Assembly: GCA_038230415.1 (NCBI GenBank)
Contig: JBBRNH010000119.1
Location: 1 to 12,791, forward strand
Length of the DNA stretch: 12,791 nt
Reading direction: 5' to 3'
From: JBBRNH01 sp038230415
GTDB lineage: Bacteria > Bacteroidota > Bacteroidia > Cytophagales > Spirosomataceae
Below are positions 6,614 through 12,791 of this stretch, piece by piece. How positions within the stretch are numbered: position 1 is the first letter of the stretch; each line of letters begins with the position of its first letter. Made by a program: the position numbers and the translations under genes. The notes beneath the pieces were generated by a model. That model was not told where the DNA came from and ran no database searches. It was given only the letters and a program-made list of their open reading frames with translations.

Positions 6614-8797
6614 ATGAATACCCGATACAAAATACTGTTACTTCTGCTGGCGGCTTCGCTGCCGACAACAGCGCAAGTCAATCGGGTGGACTCTCTCCGC
6701 AGCCACACCCTCGACATGGTGCAGGTGCTGGGAAATCGCCCGGTGGTGGTGCAGACCATGCCCGACGTGCAGGGAACTTACCTGCTGGCCGGTCGGCGGA
6801 GCGAGGTGATTCGACTGGCCGACATTGATGCCGACATCACCCAAAAAAATCCCCGCCAACTGCTGGCCCGCATACCGGGGTTGTTTGTTTATGACATGGA
6901 TGGCACTGGTAATCAGCTAAATGTGGCAACGCGAGGCCTTGATCCGCACCGTTCGTGGGAGATTAATTTGCGACAAAACGGCGTGGTCGTCAACTCGGAT
7001 ATGTACGGTTATCCGGCCAGCCATTACTCACCCCCCGCCGAAAGTATCGAGCGGATCGAGTTTGTGCGCGGCACAGCCTCGCTGCAATACGGGGCGCAGT
7101 TTGGCGGGATGCTCAACGCCGTAACCAAACAGGCCGACACTACCCGCCGATTCGGATTCGAGAGCATCAATTCGGTGGGGTCGTTTGGCACCCGAAGTTC
7201 CTACAACGCCGTGTCGGGGCGCGTCAGCAAATTGACGTATTACGGCTATGCCTACTGGCGACATTCGGACGGATACCGGCAAAATAGCTATTCAGACGCG
7301 CAGGCACAGTATGTCTGGCTCCACTATCGGGTCAGTAATCGCCTGACGCTGACGACCGAACTGGGCCGAAGCCGGTATCTCTATCAGATTCCCGGCCCGC
7401 TTACTGATTCGATGTTCCGGGCCGACCCGCGCCAGGCAACCCGGACGCGCAACTATTTTAATCCTGACATCTGGGTTCCGTCCGTAAAACTCGATTGGCA
7501 GATTAGCCCGAAAACGCGGCTTCAATGGATAACGTCGGCGGTGCTGGGCGCACGAAACAGCGTTCAGATCGATGCGCTTGCCACCATTACCGACCTGCCC
7601 GACCCTAAAACGGGACAGTATCGCCAACGGCAGGTGGATATTGATAATTTCAACAGCTACACCACGGAAGCCCGCTTGTTGCACTCGTTTCAAATCGGTA
7701 CTATGACGGCTACGGCGGTGGCGGGTATTCAGGTCATGCACAACGACTTACACCGGCGGCAGTTGGGAAAAGGAACCACCGGCTCTGATTTTGATCTGAG
7801 CCTGACCGCGCCGTTTGGCCGTGATTTGTGGTATCGCACCCGCAACGTAGCCGCCTTTGCCGAGGGGCAGTTTCGGCTGAGTCCGCGGCTGACGGTTTCG
7901 CCCGGTATTCGTATAGAAAACGGTCTGACCGAGATGCGCGGCATCATCAGTTATTACGACCCCGGCAATTTGCCCAACGACATTACCCACAAATTCGCGC
8001 TGTTGGGAGTGAGCGGGCAGTACCGGGTCAGCAATCAGGTACGGGTGTACGGCGGCTGGTCGCAGGCGTACAGGCCCGTGATTTTCAAGGATATTATTCC
8101 GGCTTCGGTGTATGAACGGGTGGATAAAAACCTGCGCGATGCGATGGGCTACAACGCCGAAATCGGGCTTGAAGGCCACTGGAACGGCCTTCACCTGAAC
8201 GTGAGTGCCTTCGATTTACTGTATCGGAATCGGCTCGGTACGCTGGTTTTAGCCGACGAAAAGGGCCAGACCTACACCTTCCGCACCAACATCGGCGACA
8301 GCCGGAACCGGGGCGTTGAGGTGCTGATTGAAGGCCAGTTAGCCCGTTTTGGGCGGGTTACGGTGACGGGTTTTACGTCAACGGCGTTCTTGGATGCCCG
8401 TTACCAGAACGCCCGCGTCTCGACCGGAACCGACAACGTGAGCGTAACCGGCAACCGCGTGGAGTCGGCCCCGCACCTGACCACGCGCAATGGCCTGACC
8501 CTGCGCTACCGCACCGCCAGCCTGACGATGCAATACAGCTACGTGGGCCTGACCTATTCCGACGCGCTCAACACGCCAACGCCCTCGGCCAACGGAGCCA
8601 AAGGGCCGGTGCCTGCCTACGGTTTGTTAGATGTGAACGCCACCTGGCGCATCAGCCCCCGCCTGACATTGCGCGGCAGCGTGAATAACCTCACCAACGA
8701 ATCGTATTTCACCAAACGCCCAACGTTTTATCCAGGACCGGGTATTTGGTCGTCTGACGGACGAAATGCGGTGCTGTCGGTGGGTTTTAAGCTCTAA
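6614..8797 (+). CDS. TonB-dependent outer-membrane receptor, FecA-like
   Basis: Ligand-gated outer-membrane importer energised by TonB-ExbBD. ATG 6614 is preferred over ATG 6578 because it begins directly with a signal peptide, MNTRYKILLLLLAASLPTTA, cleaved before Gln21; this gives 727 residues, a normal family length. DMVQVLG (34-40) may be the TonB box. The plug domain runs about 60-175 with NPRQLLARIPGLFVYDMDGT (79-98), NVATRGLDP (103-111) and IERIEFVRGTASLQYGAQFG (145-164), the arrangement seen in FecA-type receptors. A 22-strand barrel follows and ends with NNLTNESYFTKRPTFYPGPG and a terminal VLSVGFKL. There is no carboxypeptidase-like N-terminal extension and no SusD partner, so a SusCD glycan system is unlikely. 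A DUF3179 gene follows after 9 bp. Ligand unknown: ferric chelate or another metal complex is the default guess. Confidence 0.95.
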   Translation: MNTRYKILLLLLAASLPTTAQVNRVDSLRSHTLDMVQVLGNRPVVVQTMPDVQGTYLLAGRRSEVIRLADIDADITQKNPRQLLARIPGLFVYDMDGTGNQLNVATRGLDPHRSWEINLRQNGVVVNSDMYGYPASHYSPPAESIERIEFVRGTASLQYGAQFGGMLNAVTKQADTTRRFGFESINSVGSFGTRSSYNAVSGRVSKLTYYGYAYWRHSDGYRQNSYSDAQAQYVWLHYRVSNRLTLTTELGRSRYLYQIPGPLTDSMFRADPRQATRTRNYFNPDIWVPSVKLDWQISPKTRLQWITSAVLGARNSVQIDALATITDLPDPKTGQYRQRQVDIDNFNSYTTEARLLHSFQIGTMTATAVAGIQVMHNDLHRRQLGKGTTGSDFDLSLTAPFGRDLWYRTRNVAAFAEGQFRLSPRLTVSPGIRIENGLTEMRGIISYYDPGNLPNDITHKFALLGVSGQYRVSNQVRVYGGWSQAYRPVIFKDIIPASVYERVDKNLRDAMGYNAEIGLEGHWNGLHLNVSAFDLLYRNRLGTLVLADEKGQTYTFRTNIGDSRNRGVEVLIEGQLARFGRVTVTGFTSTAFLDARYQNARVSTGTDNVSVTGNRVESAPHLTTRNGLTLRYRTASLTMQYSYVGLTYSDALNTPTPSANGAKGPVPAYGLLDVNATWRISPRLTLRGSVNNLTNESYFTKRPTFYPGPGIWSSDGRNAVLSVGFKL

Positions 8798-8806
8798 CTC
8801 AGTACT

Positions 8807-10042
8807 ATGAAAGCGTTTATCTTGCTTATTGTCAGCGTTTTACTGCTCATTTCTCTCGAAGTCGCCAGCGTCTATTTCATTATGCCGTTTCCCGGTAGCC
8901 AGCTCGACGACGCGGCCAATAGCAGCCGGGTTGCGGTCGCCTATTGGCTGCATAATAATATCGGCTGGCTGCGGATAGTCGGGTTGGTAGGATTGGTGCT
9001 GTCGGCGGTTTGGCTGGTACGGTCGGTTAATCAGGGATCGTTATCGGTGAAACGCGGTTTTGGGCGGTGGTGGCCGGTTGGCGTATCGGGTGCGTTGGTG
9101 CTGGCTTACGGGGCGGTACTGTATGTGGTCAACGCCGAAATGATGGCCGATCAAATGTTCAAACAACCAACCACCAAACGCATGGCGAGCCTGGCGCAGA
9201 ACAAAATTCCGGCCAATAAACTTGTTTTGGGCGTATATGAAAACAGCGAAGCCCGCGCTTATCCGTTGCAATTCATCGGCTATCACCATCAGGTACGAGA
9301 CATCGTTGGGGGCCACCCGGTGATGATAACCTACTGCACCGTTTGCCGCACCGGGCGCGTGTATGACCCAGTTGTCAACGGCAAAAATGAGACGTTCCGA
9401 CTCGTCGGTATGGATCATTTCAACGCCCTATTTGAAGACGAAGCCACCGGAAGCTGGTGGCGGCAGGCAACGGGCGAAGCCATTCTCGGCCCGCGCAAAG
9501 GGCAGATTCTCGGCGAATTAGCCTCTCCCCAGATGACGCTTGCCGAATGGAGCGCGGCTCACCCCAACACGCTGGTGATGCAACCAGACCCGGCCTTTAC
9601 AGCAGAAACCGATAGCTTAGCAACCTACGATCTGGGCGTAAAACGCGGCAAACTCACCGGGCGAGATTCGGCCTCGTGGCATAACAAGTCGTGGGTGGTG
9701 GGCGTGGTAAGCAACGATGGCAAAACCGCCAAAGCCTTCGACTGGAATCGGCTGGTAGGCGAGCGAGTTATCAACAATACCGTTGGTAATCAGTCTATTG
9801 CGTTGACTGTTGCATCCGACAATCTGAGTTTCCGGGTTTGGAACCGAACCGTCTCGGGACAAACGCTCACGTTTTTGGGCGCAGCAGACGGGAATTTCAC
9901 CGACCGGGAAACCAACACCGTCTGGAACCGGCAGGGCGTGGCGGTATCGGGCGCGTTGGCCGGGCAACGGCTGATCCCCGTGCGGGCTTATCAGGAGTTT
10001 TGGCACTCGTGGCGGAGTTTTCACCCGGAGACGGGACGGTGA
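8807..10042 (+). CDS. DUF3179 family membrane protein
   Basis: 411 residues. The N-terminal 110 residues hold three membrane helices (about 4-26, 53-72, 89-110). The rest is a soluble domain, probably periplasmic, matching the DUF3179 pattern: VRDIVGGHPVMITYCTVCRT (163-182) with Cys177-x2-Cys180, then RVYDPVVNGKNETFRLVGM, NALFEDEATGSWWRQATGEA (206-225) and TLAEWSAAHPNTLVM (244-258). The biochemical role of DUF3179 is not established as far as I know; the conserved CxxC suggests metal binding or thiol chemistry (inference). It starts 9 bp after the receptor stop, so the two genes are almost certainly co-transcribed. This points to a job in handling what the receptor imports or in signalling its status. 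Confidence 0.88.
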   Translation: MKAFILLIVSVLLLISLEVASVYFIMPFPGSQLDDAANSSRVAVAYWLHNNIGWLRIVGLVGLVLSAVWLVRSVNQGSLSVKRGFGRWWPVGVSGALVLAYGAVLYVVNAEMMADQMFKQPTTKRMASLAQNKIPANKLVLGVYENSEARAYPLQFIGYHHQVRDIVGGHPVMITYCTVCRTGRVYDPVVNGKNETFRLVGMDHFNALFEDEATGSWWRQATGEAILGPRKGQILGELASPQMTLAEWSAAHPNTLVMQPDPAFTAETDSLATYDLGVKRGKLTGRDSASWHNKSWVVGVVSNDGKTAKAFDWNRLVGERVINNTVGNQSIALTVASDNLSFRVWNRTVSGQTLTFLGAADGNFTDRETNTVWNRQGVAVSGALAGQRLIPVRAYQEFWHSWRSFHPETGR

Positions 10043-10104
10043 AATGTGAAGGGTGATAAATTTTTAAAGTCTGATCTTGTAACTTAGCTCTGACAAGTTA
10101 TGTA

Positions 10105-10215
10105 ATGACCCTGCCAAAAAATATGCCCACAACAAAAGAAAAAACGCAAATAAGAGTCACGGAGATTACAAAAGCCTTTGCAGATCAATATAAATATTAT
10201 TGTCTGAGTACTTAG
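10105..10215 (+). CDS. Possible small ORF of 36 residues
   Basis: Not recognised. ATG 10105 to TAG 10213-10215, with a second ATG seven codons on (10123). The product begins MTLPKNMPTTKEKTQIRV and ends QYKYYCLST; it is basic and polar, with no membrane segment. Composition differs from neighbouring genes (AAA- and ATA-rich codons). It could be a small regulator, a remnant of a lost gene, or chance in AT-rich DNA. The stop codon abuts the palindromic repeat. Confidence 0.2.
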   Translation: MTLPKNMPTTKEKTQIRVTEITKAFADQYKYYCLST

Positions 10216-10217
10216 TA

Positions 10218-10262
10218 GCAAGTGGTTAGTAGTAACCCGGCAGGAACTAACCACTAATCACT
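10218..10262. repeat. Palindromic intergenic repeat, copy 2
   Basis: AGTGGTTAGT (10221-10230) and ACTAACCACT (10246-10255) form a perfect 10-bp inverted repeat around a 15-base loop. GCAAGTGGTTAGT (10218-10230) differs by one base from 1266-1278. AACTAACCACT (10245-10255) and CCACTAATCACT (10251-10262) are identical to 1307-1317 and 1327-1338. It is therefore a shorter member of the clpS-recR repeat family, ending 19 bp before the epimerase start. Confidence 0.75.
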
Positions 10263-10281
10263 GAACATTAACCACTTAAAA

Positions 10282-11343
10282 ATGAAACTTTTAATCACCG
10301 GCGGGGCCGGGTTTGTCGGCTCATCGCTGGCTATTTCGCTCAAAACCAACTATCCGCACTACGAAATTTACGCGCTCGACAACCTCAAACGGCGCGGCTC
10401 CGAATTGAGTTTAGCCCGGCTGAAGGTGGCGGGCATTAATTTTCTGCACGGCGACATTCGCAATAAAGAAGACTTCGACGCGCTCCCCGCCGTTGATGTC
10501 GTTATTGAAGCGTCTGCCGAACCGAGCGTGTTGGCCGGACTCGACGGCACACCCGACTACCTTATCAACACCAATCTGTTTGGCACGGTCAACTGCCTGA
10601 ACTACGCCCTGAAACACAAAGCGTCGTTCATTTTTCTGTCCACGAGCCGGGTATATCCAATCAAAACCATCGAAACGCTGAATTTCGAGGAGGCAGAGAC
10701 GCGGTTTGTGTTGACTGATAATCAGCCGGTTCCGGGCGTATCGTCGCGGGGAATTGCCGAAGATTTTCCGCTCACCGGGGCGCGGTCGTTGTATGGCACC
10801 ACCAAACTTGCGTCTGAACTTATCATCCAGGAATATAATGAGTTTTATGGCCTGAAAACCGTTATCAACCGCTGTGGGGTCATTACCGGCCCCTGGCAAA
10901 TGGGCAAAGTAGATCAAGGCGTTATGGTTCTCTGGATTGCCAAGCACTGTTTTGAGCAGCAACTCGCCTACATCGGCTACGGCGGCACCGGCAAACAAAC
11001 CCGCGATATGCTGCACATCGCTGATCTTTACCGCCTGATAGACTGGCAGTTGCACAACCTCGATGCCGTGAATGGTGAGATACTAAACGCGGGTGGTGGC
11101 ACCGAAAGCAGCGCGTCGTTGCAGGAATTAACCACGATTTGCCAGGAAATTACCGGCAAAACCATTCCAATCAAACCCGTTACCGAAAACCGGGCGGCAG
11201 ACATCCGGCTCTACATCACCGACAATACCCGTGTTACACAGCGAACGGGCTGGAAACCCGAACTCGGCATCCGCGACATCGTGACCGATATTCACGCCTG
11301 GCTCAACGAGAACAGAGCCGCGCTGGAGCCGATTTTGCGGTAA
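10282..11343 (+). CDS. NAD-dependent sugar epimerase, CDP-paratose 2-epimerase-like
   Basis: Extended short-chain dehydrogenase/reductase of 353 residues, acting in the cytoplasm on nucleotide sugars. The Rossmann start MKLLITGGAGFVGSSLA has the GxxGxxG NAD motif at residues 7-13, and Asp33 after the second strand (YALDNLKRRGSEL) fits NAD rather than NADP. STSRVYP (120-126) and Tyr171-x3-Lys175 (SLYGTTKLASELI) form the catalytic set. INRCGVITGPWQMGKVDQGV (195-214) together with RRGSEL (37-42) and the length recall CDP-paratose/CDP-tyvelose 2-epimerases. No CDP-glucose synthesis or glycosyltransferase genes flank it, so the actual substrate is open; generic annotation as epimerase/dehydratase is safest. 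It is convergent with the histidine phosphatase gene. Confidence 0.88.
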   Translation: MKLLITGGAGFVGSSLAISLKTNYPHYEIYALDNLKRRGSELSLARLKVAGINFLHGDIRNKEDFDALPAVDVVIEASAEPSVLAGLDGTPDYLINTNLFGTVNCLNYALKHKASFIFLSTSRVYPIKTIETLNFEEAETRFVLTDNQPVPGVSSRGIAEDFPLTGARSLYGTTKLASELIIQEYNEFYGLKTVINRCGVITGPWQMGKVDQGVMVLWIAKHCFEQQLAYIGYGGTGKQTRDMLHIADLYRLIDWQLHNLDAVNGEILNAGGGTESSASLQELTTICQEITGKTIPIKPVTENRAADIRLYITDNTRVTQRTGWKPELGIRDIVTDIHAWLNENRAALEPILR

Positions 11344-11349
11344 CCTGTT

Positions 11350-11373
11350 CGGCACCGCCACCAGGGTGTGCCG
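11350..11373 (+). terminator. Weak hairpin after the epimerase gene
   Basis: CGGCAC (11350-11355) pairs with GTGCCG (11368-11373) around a 12-base loop, followed by TTTC only. It sits 7 bp after the epimerase stop, between convergent genes, so a terminator is expected here, but the stem is short and the T-run poor. Confidence 0.25.
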
Positions 11374-11451
11374 TTTCAGACGGAGAAGTTCGTTCATGCG
11401 CGGATGCCCACAGCCTGGGGGCGGTGGGGAACAAACTCCATTTTCTCACTC

Positions 11452-12090
11452 TCAGCAAATCACCGCCAAACCCCGCAAATGCGCGGTGTCGTTCGCCAGT
11501 TCAATCGTAAACTGCGCGGTTTTGTAGTCGTAGCGAAGTTTATACAGACACAGATTCCGGTGTTCATACCGATCCATATCGGCTAATGATTCGTGCATGA
11601 GCCACGATAGTAGAATCCGCATGGCCCGCCCGTGCATCACGATCAACACCGGGTTCTCGTCGGGATGGCTCAGAATTAGGTCAATCACGGGCTTTTGGCG
11701 GTTCATCACGTCTTCGGGGCTTTCGCCACCGTCGGTGGGTTGGTCAGTGTATCCCGCCGACCAGTTTTCCATCAGGGCGCGGTAGTAGGCGTTGTCGGTT
11801 GAGTTTGGGACTTTGCCTTCCATCACGCCCCAACTAATTTCGTTTAGGCCGCCGTATTGCTCCATTGGAATACCAAGTTCCCTGAATGGTTCGGCGGTTT
11901 GGTGGGTTCGCCGGAGGTTTGAGAGATAGACATTGGCGAACGGCACGTGCCGATACGCCTGAAAAAAAGCCATTGCCTGCGCCCGGCCCAGTTCGTTCAG
12001 ATCAGCATCAATGCCGCTGCCCTGTACCACACCCCGACGGTTGTAGTCGGTCTCGCCGTGGCGAATGATATAAATCGTTTTCTGTTCCAA
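11452..12090 (-). CDS. Histidine phosphatase family protein (phosphoglycerate-mutase-like)
   Basis: 212-residue cytoplasmic enzyme of the histidine phosphatase superfamily, which transfers phosphate through a phospho-histidine. The defining RHGET is at residues 10-14 with nucleophile His11. Other active-site residues are visible: Arg60 or Arg61 in LSNLRRTHQTAEP (56-68), the acid Glu84 in GLNEISWGVMEGK (81-93), and the second histidine His153 in VLIVMHGRAMRILLSWLM (148-165). GESPEDVMNR (122-131) is usual for the dPGM/broad-specificity phosphatase branch. The substrate cannot be assigned; phosphosugar or phosphoglycerate phosphatase are typical family roles. Start ATG 12090-12088 gives MEQKTIYIIRHGET. 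It is divergent from the thioesterase gene and shares a near-palindromic promoter region with it. Confidence 0.93.
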   Translation of the reverse strand: MEQKTIYIIRHGETDYNRRGVVQGSGIDADLNELGRAQAMAFFQAYRHVPFANVYLSNLRRTHQTAEPFRELGIPMEQYGGLNEISWGVMEGKVPNSTDNAYYRALMENWSAGYTDQPTDGGESPEDVMNRQKPVIDLILSHPDENPVLIVMHGRAMRILLSWLMHESLADMDRYEHRNLCLYKLRYDYKTAQFTIELANDTAHLRGLAVIC

Positions 12091-12111
12091 GTAATGTGTT
12101 TCTTACGGGCG

Positions 12112-12119
12112 TAAATTTG
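12112..12119 (+). promoter_or_regulatory. -7 element for the thioesterase gene
   Basis: TAAATTTG exactly matches the Bacteroidota -7 consensus TAnnTTTG and is followed by CCGC. It lies 29 bp before the thioesterase ATG (12149). No clear -33 TTTG is present. It is the left half of a near-palindrome with the opposing element at 12123-12130. Confidence 0.6.
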
Positions 12120-12122
12120 CCG

Positions 12123-12130
12123 CAAAAGTA
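12123..12130 (-). promoter_or_regulatory. -7 element for the histidine phosphatase gene
   Basis: Read on the minus strand, TACTTTTG matches TAnnTTTG and lies 32 bp before the phosphatase ATG (12090). It faces the plus-strand element at 12112-12119 with three bases between them, so the two promoters overlap and compete for the same DNA. Confidence 0.55.
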
Positions 12131-12148
12131 GCTAAAATAAACCAGAAA

Positions 12149-12565
12149 ATGAAGGCCGATCTCGACATTGCCCAACTGAACAGTACCCATAAAAACAGCA
12201 TTCTGGAAGTGCTGGGCGTAGAATTTACCGAAGCCGGCGATGGTTACTTAGTGGCCCGGATGCCGGTTGACCACCGCACCCATCAGCCTTTTGGCATTTT
12301 GCACGGGGGCGCGTCGGTGGTGCTGGCCGAAAGCATCGGCAGTACAGCGTCGTTTCTGTTGCTGGCAGACCCTACAAAGCAACGGGCGGTGGGCATAGAG
12401 ATCAATGCCAACCACCTGCGGTCGGTGCGGTCGGGTTGGGTAACGGGGCGTTGCACGGCCATCCACGTCGGTCGCACCACCCACGTCTGGGACATTCGGA
12501 TTACCGATGACCAGGAAAAACTGGTGTGCATTAGCCGACTAACGGTGGCAATTGTGACTATTTAA
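12149..12565 (+). CDS. Hotdog-fold acyl-CoA thioesterase (PaaI/EntH type), probable DHNA-CoA hydrolase
   Basis: 138-residue hotdog thioesterase that hydrolyses acyl- or aroyl-CoA esters in the cytoplasm. The active-site helix GILHGGASVVLAESIGS (49-65) is nearly identical to that of E. coli EntH/YdiI. His52-Gly53-Gly54 lie at the oxyanion position and Glu61 is the catalytic carboxylate. The C-terminal strands VTGRCTAIHVGRTTHVWDIR (98-117) are typical. ATG 12149 gives the full family length. It is followed after 60 bp by a gene that looks like isochorismate synthase. This suggests it serves as the 1,4-dihydroxy-2-naphthoyl-CoA thioesterase (MenI role) of menaquinone synthesis; the fold is sure, the substrate is inferred from context. 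A TAnnTTTG -7 element lies 29 bp upstream. Confidence 0.92.
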   Translation: MKADLDIAQLNSTHKNSILEVLGVEFTEAGDGYLVARMPVDHRTHQPFGILHGGASVVLAESIGSTASFLLLADPTKQRAVGIEINANHLRSVRSGWVTGRCTAIHVGRTTHVWDIRITDDQEKLVCISRLTVAIVTI

Positions 12566-12595
12566 AGCACAAAACCCTTTCTCTGTTTGTTAGTT

Positions 12596-12625
12596 AATCA
12601 GCCGCCCACCAACAGCGGCTTGATT
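12596..12625 (+). promoter_or_regulatory. Hairpin abutting the start codon of the last gene
   Basis: AATCA-GCCGC (12596-12605) pairs with GCGGC-T-TGATT (12615-12625, T12620 bulged): a 10-bp stem with a 9-base loop CCACCAACA. The 3' arm ends at the base before ATG 12626, so in RNA it would cover the whole ribosome-binding region. It could limit translation, or act as an inefficient terminator or processing site after the thioesterase gene; no T-run follows. Confidence 0.5.
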
Positions 12626-12791
12626 ATGTACGCGACTCCTGATTTGCAGACAATTGATGCCATCGTTATACAAAACGCGGCCCGTCTCCGCTGGGAAACA
12701 GCCCGGCAACTCGGCCACCCTGCCGCCCTCTGGCGATCGCCCAACCAAACTGACAAGCACCTGATTGTCAGTTTTGACGATAACCTCCCAA
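12626..12791 (+). CDS. N-terminus of probable isochorismate synthase (cut by window edge)
   Basis: An open frame from ATG 12626 to the right edge, 55 codons seen. It begins MYATPDLQTIDAIV and contains ETARQLGHPAALWRSPNQTD (24-43) followed by KHLIVSF. I read the ALWRSPN...KHLIVSF stretch as the N-terminal strand pair of Bacteroidota isochorismate synthase (chorismate-binding enzymes, MenF-type), which often follows a hotdog thioesterase gene in menaquinone operons of this phylum. The catalytic chorismate-binding domain lies beyond the window, so identity rests on this short stretch and on position. The reaction would be chorismate to isochorismate. The start codon is pressed against a hairpin. 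Confidence 0.6.
   Translation, partial: MYATPDLQTIDAIVIQNAARLRWETARQLGHPAALWRSPNQTDKHLIVSFDDNLP

Larger units (their letters stand above)
10043..10281 (+). other. AT-rich 239-bp spacer
   Basis: Visibly richer in A and T than the flanking genes. It holds a short dyad (TAACTT 10080-10085 with AAGTTA 10095-10100), a possible 36-codon ORF (10105-10215) and the second copy of the palindromic repeat (10218-10262). No strong promoter for the following epimerase gene was found; TAACTTAG (10080-10087) differs from TAnnTTTG at one fixed base. Confidence 0.6.

Noticed and set aside
6151..6759. Minus-strand open frame of 202 codons
   Set aside because: Covers the active-site end of the PAP2-type gene, the palindrome and the receptor start; no recognisable protein features.
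6502..6828. Plus-strand frame starting MYDIGCMMY
   Set aside because: Arises from reading through the 6511-6557 palindrome and then an alternate frame of the receptor gene.
4055..10042. SusC/SusD-type polysaccharide utilisation locus
   Set aside because: The receptor lacks the SusC N-terminal extension, and there is no SusD, glycoside hydrolase or hybrid sensor nearby.
10411..11055. Minus-strand open frame of 214 codons
   Set aside because: Lies wholly inside the epimerase gene, which has clear motifs on the plus strand; the minus translation shows no domain and is a codon-bias shadow.
11344..11451. Possible terminators in the convergent region, including CCCAC (11407-11411) with GTGGG (11424-11428)
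   Set aside because: Stem of only five base pairs without a T-run; not listed as a feature.

Overview
The window looks like chromosomal DNA of a Bacteroidota species, most likely a Cytophagales member of the Spirosoma type. This is inferred, without a database search, from moderately high GC content, -7 promoter elements of the Bacteroidota form TAnnTTTG, a TonB-dependent receptor, a lipoprotein with a standard lipobox, few Shine-Dalgarno sites, and the family flavour of ClpS, RecR and the symporter. No IS element, phage gene, tRNA, rRNA or CRISPR array is visible.

Layout. Positions 1-1627 are a minus-strand block: clpS, then a palindromic repeat, recR, a doubtful 53-residue ORF with a hairpin at its end, and the first 139 residues of an exported Fe/Mn superoxide dismutase cut by the left edge. 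Positions 1730-3196 hold a divergent sodium:solute symporter. Positions 3278-10042 are the accessory part, all on the plus strand: a small membrane-anchored protein of unknown function; a predicted outer-membrane beta-barrel; a lipoprotein of the vanadium-haloperoxidase/PAP2 phosphatase superfamily (overlapping or directly following the barrel gene); a FecA-like TonB-dependent receptor; and, 9 bp after it, an inner-membrane DUF3179 protein. A perfect 20-bp inverted repeat sits between the PAP2-type gene and the receptor. Next comes a 239-bp AT-rich spacer with a second copy of the clpS-recR repeat and a possible 36-residue ORF. Then come a CDP-paratose-2-epimerase-like SDR enzyme, a convergent histidine phosphatase, and a divergent hotdog thioesterase followed by the first 55 codons of a probable isochorismate synthase. 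The last two look like the start of a menaquinone operon.

How the parts may work together. The most interesting block is the envelope cluster at 4055-10042. It would place an outer-membrane barrel, a periplasm-facing vanadate/phosphate-type enzyme with an intact active site, a TonB-dependent importer and a membrane protein with a conserved CxxC under shared or adjacent control. A plausible but unproven reading is acquisition or processing of a metal, oxyanion or organic ligand at the outer membrane.

Regulatory structure worth noting: a near-palindromic double -7 element (12112-12130) that could serve as one bidirectional promoter for the phosphatase and thioesterase genes; a hairpin directly against the start codon of the last gene; and a family of interspersed imperfect palindromes.
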